A stretch of 64,000 nt of DNA, taken from contig OY970271.1 of NCBI GenBank assembly GCA_963715745.1, positions 2,976,001-3,040,000 on the forward strand. Direction: 5' to 3'. The notes beneath the pieces were generated by a model that saw only the letters and a program-made list of their open reading frames with translations, ran no database searches and was not told the origin of the DNA. Shown piece by piece: positions 9,279 through 17,595 of this stretch (position 1 is the stretch's first letter; each line of letters opens with the position of its first letter). The DNA comes from CAWGJF01 sp963715745. Its GTDB lineage: Bacteria; Bacteroidota; Ignavibacteria; Ignavibacteriales; Ignavibacteriaceae. Position numbers and translations under genes: made by a program.

Positions 9279-10694
9279 ATGAGTAAAAAAAACAATTTCG
9301 ATTTTTCATTACTTGATTATCTAACTGATTTATACTTAATCCTGGATGAATCGGGCAATATTGTTGAGATGAATTCAACCGCATCCAATATGCTTGCCTT
9401 TGACCATACAGCTAAAAAAAATTTTTTTGATTTAATAGAGTTATGTGACCGCGAAAAAGTAAAGTCCGAATTTGAAATTTCAATAAGAAAAAACACTAGG
9501 AATAAAATTGTTACACGTTTTTATATAAATAAAAATTATCTGGATATTGAAATTTCGTTCTCAAACATCAGGAATAATGGTAATGATAGTTTTATTCTAA
9601 CTGTTGTAAGAGACGTTTCAGTTGAAAAAGCAAAAGAGAAAGATTTAATCAGATTCTTTAATATTGTTGAGCATAGCGTTAATCCGGTTCAGATTACAGA
9701 TTTAAACGGTAGGATGATATATGTTAATAATGCTATGGTTAAAACAAGCGGATACAGTAAACAGGAACTTATCGGAAAAAATCCTAAGATTTTCGGCAGT
9801 GGAAAACATTCAAAAAAATTCTGGGATAGAATGTGGCAAACTATTTCAAGTGGAAAAGTTTGGTTTGGTGAGGTTGAAGATAAAAAGAAAAGTGGTGAAC
9901 CATTTTATACTCAACTTTTGATTTCTCCTATCATAGATCCTGAAGGAAAAATAACAGGTTATTTTGGTATTCACAGAGATATGGGAGAAAAAAGAACCCT
10001 TGAAAAACAATTAATGCAAACCCAGAAAATGGAAAGTATCGGCACACTTGCAGCCGGAGTTGCACATGAAGTTGGTAATCCTCTTGCATCCATTTCAGCT
10101 TTAGTTCAGGTAGCCCAAAGAAATACAGAGGATCCTTTTATTATTGAAAAGCTTGGTTTAGTAAAAAGCCAGATAACCAGAATATCAAAAATCATCAGGG
10201 ATCTTGTCGATTTTTCACGTCCTTCTACTTACGAACTACAGTTAACTAACATTAATAATTGCATTCAGGAAGCTGTTGAAATAACAAAAGTCGGAACCAA
10301 AGCTAAGGATATTGAATTTATTGTAAAGCTAAATTCTGAAGTTCCTAATCTTCCGCTTGTTGCTGATCAGCTTGAACAGGTTTTTGTAAATATATTATTG
10401 AATGCGGTAGATGCATTTAGTGATCAACAAAAGAATAATGAAAAACAGATTGTTGTTGAATCATCAGTGATTAATGACGATGTAATGATAACATTTACTG
10501 ACAATGGTCCCGGGATTGAAGAAGAAAATTTATCAAAAATATTTGAACCCTTTTTTACAACAAAAGTACAGGGAAAAGGAACGGGTCTTGGATTATGGGT
10601 AAGTTACGGAATTATTAAAAGTTTCCAGGGTGAAATTAAGGTAAACAGTAACATTGGAGAAGGAACAATATTCATAATTAAATTTCCGAAATAA
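9279..10694 (+). CDS. PAS-domain sensor histidine kinase (NtrB/AtoS type), cytoplasmic
   Basis: Soluble kinase of 471 aa with no membrane segment. Domains: PAS-like region (about 10-115), a second clear PAS (about 125-240, with ITDLNGRMIYVN and GYSKQELIGKNPKI), HisKA with phospho-acceptor His263 in AAGVAHEVGNPLASI, and HATPase with the N box, DNGPGI, FEPFFTTK and GKGTGLGLWVSYGI. The HEVGNP H-box is the NtrB-like form that pairs with sigma-54 regulators. The partner regulator starts 20 bases later, so they form one two-component operon. The signal is unknown; it lies directly upstream of the cytochrome island, which may be a target. Confidence 0.92.
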   Translation: MSKKNNFDFSLLDYLTDLYLILDESGNIVEMNSTASNMLAFDHTAKKNFFDLIELCDREKVKSEFEISIRKNTRNKIVTRFYINKNYLDIEISFSNIRNNGNDSFILTVVRDVSVEKAKEKDLIRFFNIVEHSVNPVQITDLNGRMIYVNNAMVKTSGYSKQELIGKNPKIFGSGKHSKKFWDRMWQTISSGKVWFGEVEDKKKSGEPFYTQLLISPIIDPEGKITGYFGIHRDMGEKRTLEKQLMQTQKMESIGTLAAGVAHEVGNPLASISALVQVAQRNTEDPFIIEKLGLVKSQITRISKIIRDLVDFSRPSTYELQLTNINNCIQEAVEITKVGTKAKDIEFIVKLNSEVPNLPLVADQLEQVFVNILLNAVDAFSDQQKNNEKQIVVESSVINDDVMITFTDNGPGIEEENLSKIFEPFFTTKVQGKGTGLGLWVSYGIIKSFQGEIKVNSNIGEGTIFIIKFPK

Positions 10695-10714
10695 AAAATA
10701 ATAAGAGAAAAAAA

Positions 10715-12070
10715 ATGCCATATAAAGTTTTAGTAGTTGATGATGAAGATATTATAAGAGAATCTTTATCGTATATTTTAACAAATGAGGGATATGAGGT
10801 TGAGGAAGCTGAAAACGGTAAAGTTGCCTTCGAAATTTTAAAAGATAAATTTTTTGATCTTGTTATTACTGATCTGGAAATGCCTGAAATGAAAGGCACA
10901 GAGTTACTGGAAGAAATAAGAAAAATGAACATCCAGACTTCAACAATAGTTGTAACAGCTTTTGGTTCACTCGAAACAGCTATTACTGCACTTCGTAACG
11001 GTGCAAGCGATTACATTTTAAAACCTGTAGAATTCGATGAGCTTTTAGTTAAGGTAAAAAGATTTTTTGAAATGAAGGATCTCATTATAGAAAACAGAGT
11101 TTTAAGAAAAGAATTACAGCGGGATTTTGATTTCGAAAATATAGTTGGGAAAAGTAAGGCAATATCAAAAATTTTTGAAATGATTGAAGCAGTTTCTGAC
11201 ACTGAGTCAACTGTTTTGATTACAGGTAACAGTGGAACTGGTAAAGAACTTGTTGCTAAAGCTGTCCATTACAATTCAATAAGAAAAAATAAACCATTCA
11301 TTGTAGTTAATTGCGGTGCAATTTCTGACAACCTGATTGAGAGCGAACTTTTTGGCCATAAAAAAGGTGCATTTACAGGTGCAATTTCTGATAAAGAAGG
11401 ATATATGAAAGCTGCTGAAGGCGGTACACTTTTCCTGGATGAAATAGGTGATATGCCTTTGAATCTGCAGGTAAAACTATTAAGAGCAATCCAGGAAAAA
11501 GAATACACACCTGTTGGTACTTCACAAACATTACCAGTTAACGTAAGGTTTGTTGCTTCAACCAATAAAGATTTACAGGAAGAAGTCAATAAAGGAAACT
11601 TCCGTGAAGATTTATTTTACAGATTAAATGTTGTAGATATTCATATTCCTTCATTAAAAGAAAGAGAAGAAGATATTCCTTTGCTTGCTGATCACTTTCT
11701 TGATAAGTATAGAAAGGAAATGAATAAAAGTATAAAAGGTATATCAAATGAAGCAATGCGGGCTTTACTTAATCATGAATGGAAGGGTGAAGTAAGAGAA
11801 CTGGAAAATACAATCGAAAGAGCTGTAATATTTTGTAAAGAAGATTTTATTCAACCAGAACATCTTCCGCCCACATTTCGTTCTTACAGCAGTGGAATAG
11901 AATTTCCACTTTCAGGATCACTTGAGGATGCAGTAAGAAGATTTGAGAAAGATGCTATTCTAAAAGCACTTGAGAGTAGTGAGAACAATAAAGAAAAGAC
12001 TGCTGAAACTTTGCAGGTGGGTTTATCAACTTTATACAGAAAGATGAAGGAGTTGGATATTAAACTCTAA
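10715..12070 (+). CDS. NtrC-family sigma-54-dependent response regulator
   Basis: Response regulator of 451 aa with three domains: receiver (acidic pair DDED near 9-12, phospho-acceptor Asp53 in VITDLEMPEM, Thr/Ala and Lys of ILKP), AAA+ ATPase (Walker A GNSGTGKE, the sigma-54 contact loop GAFTGA, Walker B GTLFLDEIGDMP) and a Fis-type HTH at the C-terminus (KEKTAETLQVGLSTLYRKMKEL). All parts needed to activate RNA polymerase-sigma-54 are intact. It is co-transcribed with the preceding PAS kinase. Its targets are unknown; I found no convincing -24/-12 promoter in the 500 bases before the cytochrome operon. Confidence 0.93.
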   Translation: MPYKVLVVDDEDIIRESLSYILTNEGYEVEEAENGKVAFEILKDKFFDLVITDLEMPEMKGTELLEEIRKMNIQTSTIVVTAFGSLETAITALRNGASDYILKPVEFDELLVKVKRFFEMKDLIIENRVLRKELQRDFDFENIVGKSKAISKIFEMIEAVSDTESTVLITGNSGTGKELVAKAVHYNSIRKNKPFIVVNCGAISDNLIESELFGHKKGAFTGAISDKEGYMKAAEGGTLFLDEIGDMPLNLQVKLLRAIQEKEYTPVGTSQTLPVNVRFVASTNKDLQEEVNKGNFREDLFYRLNVVDIHIPSLKEREEDIPLLADHFLDKYRKEMNKSIKGISNEAMRALLNHEWKGEVRELENTIERAVIFCKEDFIQPEHLPPTFRSYSSGIEFPLSGSLEDAVRRFEKDAILKALESSENNKEKTAETLQVGLSTLYRKMKELDIKL

Positions 12071-12582
12071 TTATTTCATTATCTGAATTTTTAATATTTA
12101 TTTATTTACTTCAAAACATTTCTAATAGATGCGAATTAGCAATTTTTTATTCTCGGCACTGAGAAAATAATACTCATTTTCCTTTGTTTTTAGTTCATTT
12201 TAGGGGTTTTACGATGGTATTTAGTTTGAATTAAGCTAATAATATCTAGACTAAAAAACATTGTGTCAACTAAAGTAATTTAAAATGAAAAACATAGTAT
12301 CATACATTCTTTTTATTTCCGGGATTGTTGCCCTGTTCGCATTTGCATTTTCATTTACTTATTAAAAAATTAAGTGTAGCAATCAAAAAGTTGTGAGAAA
12401 TAGGAATAAACCTTCACTTCATAATTATAAATAATGTTATTACTGAATATTCGCTATGGAAAAAACCGGGTTAAATGGATGTCGCTTCTTGTTAAGTATT
12501 GTTCAGCAATAATGTTAATAATTTTTTTTTCTTGCTCTCAAAAAAATTCAAATCATTTTAAAAGTATCACTCTTTCTTTGTT
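12071..12582 (+). other. Intergenic region ahead of the cytochrome operon
   Basis: About 510 A/T-rich bases with no long gene, no obvious intrinsic terminator and no convincing sigma-54 element. It contains two possible small-protein genes, listed separately (12285-12365 and 12434-12586). The operon promoter must lie in this region. Confidence 0.6.
12285..12365 (+). CDS. Putative 26-residue single-span membrane peptide
   Basis: An ATG-initiated frame of 26 codons ending in TAA. The product starts MKNIVSYILF and has a continuous hydrophobic stretch (ISGIVALFAFAFSF) long enough to cross the membrane once, with one positive N-terminal residue. The ribosome-binding site is weak. No family is recognised. 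It lies 298 bases upstream of the cytochrome operon. Short hydrophobic peptides are found beside respiratory complexes in other bacteria, which makes it worth listing, but an A/T-rich random frame could also look hydrophobic. Confidence 0.35.
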   Translation: MKNIVSYILFISGIVALFAFAFSFTY

Positions 12583-12586
12583 ATGA
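12434..12586 (+). CDS. Putative 50-residue leader ORF, translationally coupled to the 13-heme cytochrome
   Basis: A 50-codon frame from ATG 12434 (or from ATG 12479, giving 35 residues) whose stop TGA overlaps the cytochrome start in ATGA at 12583-12586. From the inner start, the product has a hydrophobic core (SAIMLIIFFSC) followed by a polar tail and resembles a lipoprotein-type signal with Cys after FFS. The cytochrome has no recognisable Shine-Dalgarno of its own, so coupling to this frame could deliver ribosomes. No family is recognised; it may be only a leader or a chance frame. Confidence 0.35.
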   Translation: MLLLNIRYGKNRVKWMSLLVKYCSAIMLIIFFSCSQKNSNHFKSITLSLL

Positions 12587-14715
12587 AATTAAGAAAAACT
12601 ATTCCTCTTGCCTTATTACAATTAGTATTATTTGCAGCATTCTCCTTCAGCCAATCGAATGATGATTGCTTGATGTGTCATGATGATGACACGATGACAA
12701 TGGAAAAAAATGGGAAAGAAATTTCGATATATGTAAGTCAGGAAAAGTTTGAAGCACATAAACATGCTAACCTGAAATGTGTTTCCTGCCATATTAATTT
12801 TGATCCTGAAGAAATGCCTCACAGTGACAACCTAACACCTAAAAATTGCAGTGACTGTCATCAGAAAGATCTCGTAAAGCATCTTTTTCATCCAAGGCTT
12901 CTTAAATATGCCGGCGGTGAAAAAACCAAAGATACAAATTGTCTCTCCTGTCATAATAATCATTACCCTACCGACCCAACTGCAAAGGGTGAACGTTGGA
13001 ATGTTGAAAATTTAGCAGCCTCTTGTGGGAAATGTCATCAGGAAAATGCAAAACTTTACCTGTCTTCAGCTCACTATAATGCTTTTAAAGGAGGAATGTT
13101 AGGAGCACCCAATTGTTTACAATGTCATAAAAATCCTATTGCTAAAATTCATTCTCCTCAGGATTCAGTAGCGATAAAAATTGCCCAGGAAAAATTGTGT
13201 CTTTCTTGTCATGAGGATAATCCGGAAGTAAGATCCAGAACTGCACCAACCGCCGGCTTTATAACACTTTATGAAAAAAGTGTTCATGGAGCTGCATTAA
13301 ACTCCGGCAATCCTAAAGCAGCAAACTGTGTTGATTGTCATGGTTCACATGAAATATTAAAAAGTACAAAAGAAGATTCTCCAACATTTAAAGAAAACAT
13401 TTCAAAGACTTGCGGAAAATGTCACAGTAAAATTGCTGAAGTATATAATGGAAGCATTCATGGTGTTGCACTTGCCAAGGGTAACATGGATGCACCGACT
13501 TGCACTGATTGTCACGGTGAACATAACATTCTGAAGCATAATAATCCTCAATCACCGGTTGCATTTCAGAATTTATCTAAAGAAGTCTGTTCCCCGTGTC
13601 ATAGTTCATTAAAACTATCAAACAAATACGGAATTGCTACTGATAGGTTTAAAACTTTTTCTGATAGCTATCACGGCCTGGCTATTGCAGGTGGTTCAAT
13701 AGAAGTAGCAAATTGTGCAAGCTGTCATGGAATACATAATATAAAACCATCTTCAGACCCAACTTCAACTATTAACAAGAAAAACCTGGCAAAGACTTGC
13801 GGAGGTTGCCACAAGGGCGCAAATGAAAATTTTGCAATTGGAAAAATTCACATCACAAGACAGGAAAAAAGTGAGCCTATTATTTATACAATCGCCACGA
13901 TGTATATTATTCTTATTTCTGTTACAATAGGTGGAATGTTCATACATAATCTTCTTGATTTCTTTAGGAAATCAAAAATAAAAAAGATGAAACAGCGCGG
14001 TTTGATGGTCCAGGAAACGCATGGACATTCACTTTACTTACGCATGACATTAAATGAAAGGATACAACATATTGCACTTGCTGTTAGTTTTCTGTTACTC
14101 GTTATGACCGGATTTATGCTAAGTTATCCAAATGCCTGGTGGGTTTCGCATATTAGAGACTTAAGCACAGATGTATTTGAGTATCGAAGTTTACTCCATA
14201 GGATTTCAGCAGTCGTTATGGTATCGGTAAGTCTGTATCATATTTTTTACATTTCTGTAACTCCACGTGGCAGACAATTAGTCAAAGACCTTTTCCCCAA
14301 ATTACAGGATTTCAGAGACGCAATTGGTGTTGCAATGTTCAATCTTGGAATATCAAAAGTGAAACCAAAGCTTGATCGGTTTAGTTATGTAGAGAAAGCA
14401 GAATATTGGGCTCTTGTTTGGGGTACAATTGTGATGACAGCAACCGGTGTAATTATGTGGTTCGATAATACGTTTATGGGTCTTTTTACAAAATTAGGTT
14501 GGGATATTGCAAGAACAGTTCATTACTATGAAGCATGGCTTGCCTTTCTGGCAATAGTTGTCTGGCATTTTTACTTTGTAATTTTTAACCCGGATGTTTA
14601 TCCAATGAATATTGCCTGGTGGAAAGGAACAATTTCAGAAGAAGAAATGGCTGAAGAACATCCTCTGGAATATGAAAAATTGAAAAAGAAAGATATTAAT
14701 CTGGATGATGAATAA
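12583..14715 (+). CDS. 13-heme c-type cytochrome fused to a b-type cytochrome membrane domain (CbcL-like architecture)
   Basis: A 710-residue fusion. After a signal peptide (about 1-23) the periplasmic part (25 to about 425) has 13 CxxCH heme sites. The C-terminal third has about five transmembrane helices of the cytochrome b561/formate dehydrogenase-gamma kind, with histidines suited to heme b, for example in SLLHRISAVVMVSVSLYHIFY and IVVWHFYFV. This order, multiheme c then di-heme b, matches the CbcL type of menaquinol oxidoreductase known from metal-reducing bacteria, so menaquinol oxidation with electrons passed to periplasmic hemes is the likely role. It is the first large gene of the operon; the next gene overlaps by 11 bases. 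Confidence 0.88.
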   Translation: MKLRKTIPLALLQLVLFAAFSFSQSNDDCLMCHDDDTMTMEKNGKEISIYVSQEKFEAHKHANLKCVSCHINFDPEEMPHSDNLTPKNCSDCHQKDLVKHLFHPRLLKYAGGEKTKDTNCLSCHNNHYPTDPTAKGERWNVENLAASCGKCHQENAKLYLSSAHYNAFKGGMLGAPNCLQCHKNPIAKIHSPQDSVAIKIAQEKLCLSCHEDNPEVRSRTAPTAGFITLYEKSVHGAALNSGNPKAANCVDCHGSHEILKSTKEDSPTFKENISKTCGKCHSKIAEVYNGSIHGVALAKGNMDAPTCTDCHGEHNILKHNNPQSPVAFQNLSKEVCSPCHSSLKLSNKYGIATDRFKTFSDSYHGLAIAGGSIEVANCASCHGIHNIKPSSDPTSTINKKNLAKTCGGCHKGANENFAIGKIHITRQEKSEPIIYTIATMYIILISVTIGGMFIHNLLDFFRKSKIKKMKQRGLMVQETHGHSLYLRMTLNERIQHIALAVSFLLLVMTGFMLSYPNAWWVSHIRDLSTDVFEYRSLLHRISAVVMVSVSLYHIFYISVTPRGRQLVKDLFPKLQDFRDAIGVAMFNLGISKVKPKLDRFSYVEKAEYWALVWGTIVMTATGVIMWFDNTFMGLFTKLGWDIARTVHYYEAWLAFLAIVVWHFYFVIFNPDVYPMNIAWWKGTISEEEMAEEHPLEYEKLKKKDINLDDE

Positions 14716-16726
14716 GCTGATTAAAAATTTTGTCCGAAGTTTATCAATGTTAATATCAAAGACTATCTGTGTGATATTGCTCTCTCTGTTTCCAGTGTTA
14801 TTGGGTTTTGCTCAATCTAATGATGATTGTCTTATATGTCATGATGATTCCGGATTTAAAGAAAAAGTGAATGGAAAATTAATTTCTCTTTATCTCAATC
14901 CAAATGTTTTTAATAAATCTGTCCACGCCGAGCTTGCCTGCGTTGATTGTCACTCAGAAATTGATCCGGAAGAGGTTCCTCACAGGACTGAATACACTCC
15001 AGTTGATTGTGGTACTTGCCATGATGAAGAAGCTTCCCTTTATAAAGAATGCCTTCACGGTAAAGCACGTGCAAAAGGTGATCAATTAGCTCCTATGTGT
15101 CAGGATTGTCATGGAAAGCATGATATTCTTCCGGTAAAAGATCGTAATTCAGCTGTTTCACCAATGAAAATTCCATTTCTTTGTGGAAGATGTCACCGGG
15201 AAGGCACACAAGTTCAACTTCAGAGGCATATACCTCAGGATAAAATTCTAGAAAATTATTCTGAAAGTATCCACGGAGAAGGACTTCTGTTAAAAGGATT
15301 AATTGTTGCAGCAACTTGTGTGTCCTGTCATTCAGCCCATAGAATTTTACCGCATACTGACCCACGTTCAACCATCTCCAGGAATAATATTGCAGCAACA
15401 TGTACAAAGTGTCATGCTGAAATTGAAACAGTTCACAGAAAAATAATTAAAGGAGAGTTGTGGGAAAAACAAGCTCACGTTCTCCCTGCTTGTGTTGATT
15501 GCCATCAGCCGCATGAAATTAGGAAAGTTTTTTATGATTATGGAATGTCTGATAAAGATTGTCTGATTTGTCATGATAACCCGAATCTTAAATCCTCGGT
15601 GGACGGCAGATCACTTTTTGTAAATTATTCAGAATTAAAAAGCAGCCGGCATACAAACATTGCCTGTAGTCAATGTCACTCACAGGTTAATGTTTCAAAG
15701 CACCGACCTTGTGAAACAATAACTCAAAAAGTCCAGTGCGCTTCTTGTCATGATGAAATAGGCGTTCAATATTCTAAGAGTACTCATGGAACTCTTTTCG
15801 CAAAGAATGATTCGAATGCTCCAACTTGTAAAGAATGCCACGGCACTCATGGAATACTTGGAAAATTAAATCCTGAATCCCGGACTTTTGCTACTAATAT
15901 TCCAAATCTTTGTGCAGCCTGTCATCGTGAAGGTGAGAAGGCTGCTGTTAGATATAAAGGAAAAGAAAAAGATATTATTGAACACTATACCGAAAGTATT
16001 CACGGGAAAGGATTATTAAAAAGCGGACTTACTGTTACAGCAACTTGTACTGATTGTCATACGGCGCATATGGAACTTCCACACACTAACCCGGAATCCA
16101 GTATTAATCCTAAAAATGTAGCTGAAACTTGTGGTAGATGTCATCATGGTATTGAAGATCAATTTGTAAAAAGTATTCATTCTCCAATTATTTCAAAAAC
16201 TGACAAGCAACTGCCAGGATGTGCTGACTGCCATAGTGCGCATACCATTAGAAGAACAGATGCAGACGGATTTAAACTGGAAATTATGAATCAGTGCGGT
16301 AGATGTCATGAAAAAATTGCTGAAACTTATTTTGACACCTACCACGGAAAAGTATCACAATTAGGTTACACCAAAACAGCAAAATGTTATGATTGTCATG
16401 GTGCACATGATATTTTGCCTCCATCTGATCCAAAATCTAGATTAAGCAGGGAGAATGTGGTAAACACATGTAAGACTTGTCATCCTTCTGCTAACAGACA
16501 ATTTGCCGGTTATCTTACTCATGCAACACATCATGATCCGGTAAAGTATCCCATCCTTTTCTGGGTTTTCTGGGGAATGACTGGTTTATTAGTCGGAACT
16601 TTTATCCTGGCGGGTGCTCATACATTACTCTGGCTGCCAAAGTCATTTCAGTGGAGAAGAAAACTTAAAGAGCTTAATGCTGAAGAAAAAGATTCAGGCA
16701 ATCAATCAGAAGGAAATACTGAATGA
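14705..16726 (+). CDS. 19-heme c-type cytochrome with C-terminal membrane anchor
   Basis: A 673-residue periplasmic cytochrome. A signal peptide ends around residue 37; 19 CxxCH motifs follow, then one transmembrane helix (PILFWVFWGMTGLLVGTFIL) and a short charged cytosolic tail. The heme region is built from an internal duplication: the block starting at NDDCLICHDD recurs starting at DKDCLICHDN, with the following hemes in matching order. The start (ATG at 14705 or 14708) lies inside the end of the preceding gene, and the stop overlaps the next start as ATGA. It probably forms a long heme wire tethered to the membrane and served by the b-type subunit encoded next. Confidence 0.88.
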   Translation: MMNKLIKNFVRSLSMLISKTICVILLSLFPVLLGFAQSNDDCLICHDDSGFKEKVNGKLISLYLNPNVFNKSVHAELACVDCHSEIDPEEVPHRTEYTPVDCGTCHDEEASLYKECLHGKARAKGDQLAPMCQDCHGKHDILPVKDRNSAVSPMKIPFLCGRCHREGTQVQLQRHIPQDKILENYSESIHGEGLLLKGLIVAATCVSCHSAHRILPHTDPRSTISRNNIAATCTKCHAEIETVHRKIIKGELWEKQAHVLPACVDCHQPHEIRKVFYDYGMSDKDCLICHDNPNLKSSVDGRSLFVNYSELKSSRHTNIACSQCHSQVNVSKHRPCETITQKVQCASCHDEIGVQYSKSTHGTLFAKNDSNAPTCKECHGTHGILGKLNPESRTFATNIPNLCAACHREGEKAAVRYKGKEKDIIEHYTESIHGKGLLKSGLTVTATCTDCHTAHMELPHTNPESSINPKNVAETCGRCHHGIEDQFVKSIHSPIISKTDKQLPGCADCHSAHTIRRTDADGFKLEIMNQCGRCHEKIAETYFDTYHGKVSQLGYTKTAKCYDCHGAHDILPPSDPKSRLSRENVVNTCKTCHPSANRQFAGYLTHATHHDPVKYPILFWVFWGMTGLLVGTFILAGAHTLLWLPKSFQWRRKLKELNAEEKDSGNQSEGNTE

Positions 16727-17559
16727 GTTTAAAGCAAAGTTATGTTTTAAGATTCACCCGGCTGAACAGAATTCTTCACGTTTGCATGATAATTAGTTTT
16801 CTCACACTCTCATTAACCGGAATGTCACTTAAATTTTCATATACTGGTTGGGCAAGGGTTCTATCCAGGTTTTTCGGTGGATTTGAATCTGCCGGATATC
16901 TCCATCGGTTTGCTGCAACAATAATGATAATAGTTTTTATCACACATCTCGTTGATCTATTCAGAGTTAAAAGAAAACAATGGGGTTCCTGGATTAAACT
17001 TCTTGGCGGCAATCATTCTATGTTGTTTAATAAAAAAGACTGGCAGGATTTAAAAGGATCATTAAAATGGTTTCTTGGAAGAGGACAAAGACCTGAATAT
17101 GGAAGATGGACTTACTGGGAAAAGTTTGATTACTTTGCGGTATTCTGGGGTATGTTTGTAATCGGTTCAACAGGAATGACTCTTTGGTTTCCGGAATTCT
17201 TTACAAATTTTTTACCTGGCTGGTTTATAAATGTTGCAACTATAATCCACAGTGATGAAGCTCTACTTGCTACTGGATTCATATTTACAGTTCACTTTTT
17301 TAATACACATTTACGTCCTGAAAAATTTCCGATGGATATTGTAATTTTTTCAGGAAGAGTTCCACTTGATGAATTTAAATTAGACCGTCCCGAAGAATAT
17401 AAAGAATTGGTTGAAAAAGGTGAGCTTGAAAAGTATATGGTTGAGCAATATCCTCCTATCGTAATAAAAGGAATGAAAATTTTTGGTTGGGCGGCTCTTA
17501 CTATCGGATTTAGTATTGTAATATGGATTATTTATGCGATGATATTTGCTTATAGATAA
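16723..17559 (+). CDS. b-type cytochrome membrane subunit (cytochrome b561/FdnI-like)
   Basis: Integral membrane protein of 278 aa without c-type heme motifs. About four to five hydrophobic helices carry histidines placed as heme b ligands (FTRLNRILHVCMI, AGYLHRFAATIMIIVFITHLVDLF, IIHSDEALLATGFIFTVHFFN). The same fold is fused to the 13-heme cytochrome two genes upstream; here it is a separate gene coupled by ATGA to the 19-heme cytochrome. The pair therefore looks like an unfused version of the same type of quinol-oxidising unit. A C-terminal helix after a charged loop ends the protein. Confidence 0.85.
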   Translation: MSLKQSYVLRFTRLNRILHVCMIISFLTLSLTGMSLKFSYTGWARVLSRFFGGFESAGYLHRFAATIMIIVFITHLVDLFRVKRKQWGSWIKLLGGNHSMLFNKKDWQDLKGSLKWFLGRGQRPEYGRWTYWEKFDYFAVFWGMFVIGSTGMTLWFPEFFTNFLPGWFINVATIIHSDEALLATGFIFTVHFFNTHLRPEKFPMDIVIFSGRVPLDEFKLDRPEEYKELVEKGELEKYMVEQYPPIVIKGMKIFGWAALTIGFSIVIWIIYAMIFAYR

Positions 17560-17595
17560 TTTATTCAATCTTCAACATTCTAATAAAATTTAATT

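Noticed and set aside
12071..12582. Sigma-54 -24/-12 promoter search before the cytochrome operon
   Set aside because: The best candidates (for example around 12214) lack the GG/GC pair at correct spacing.
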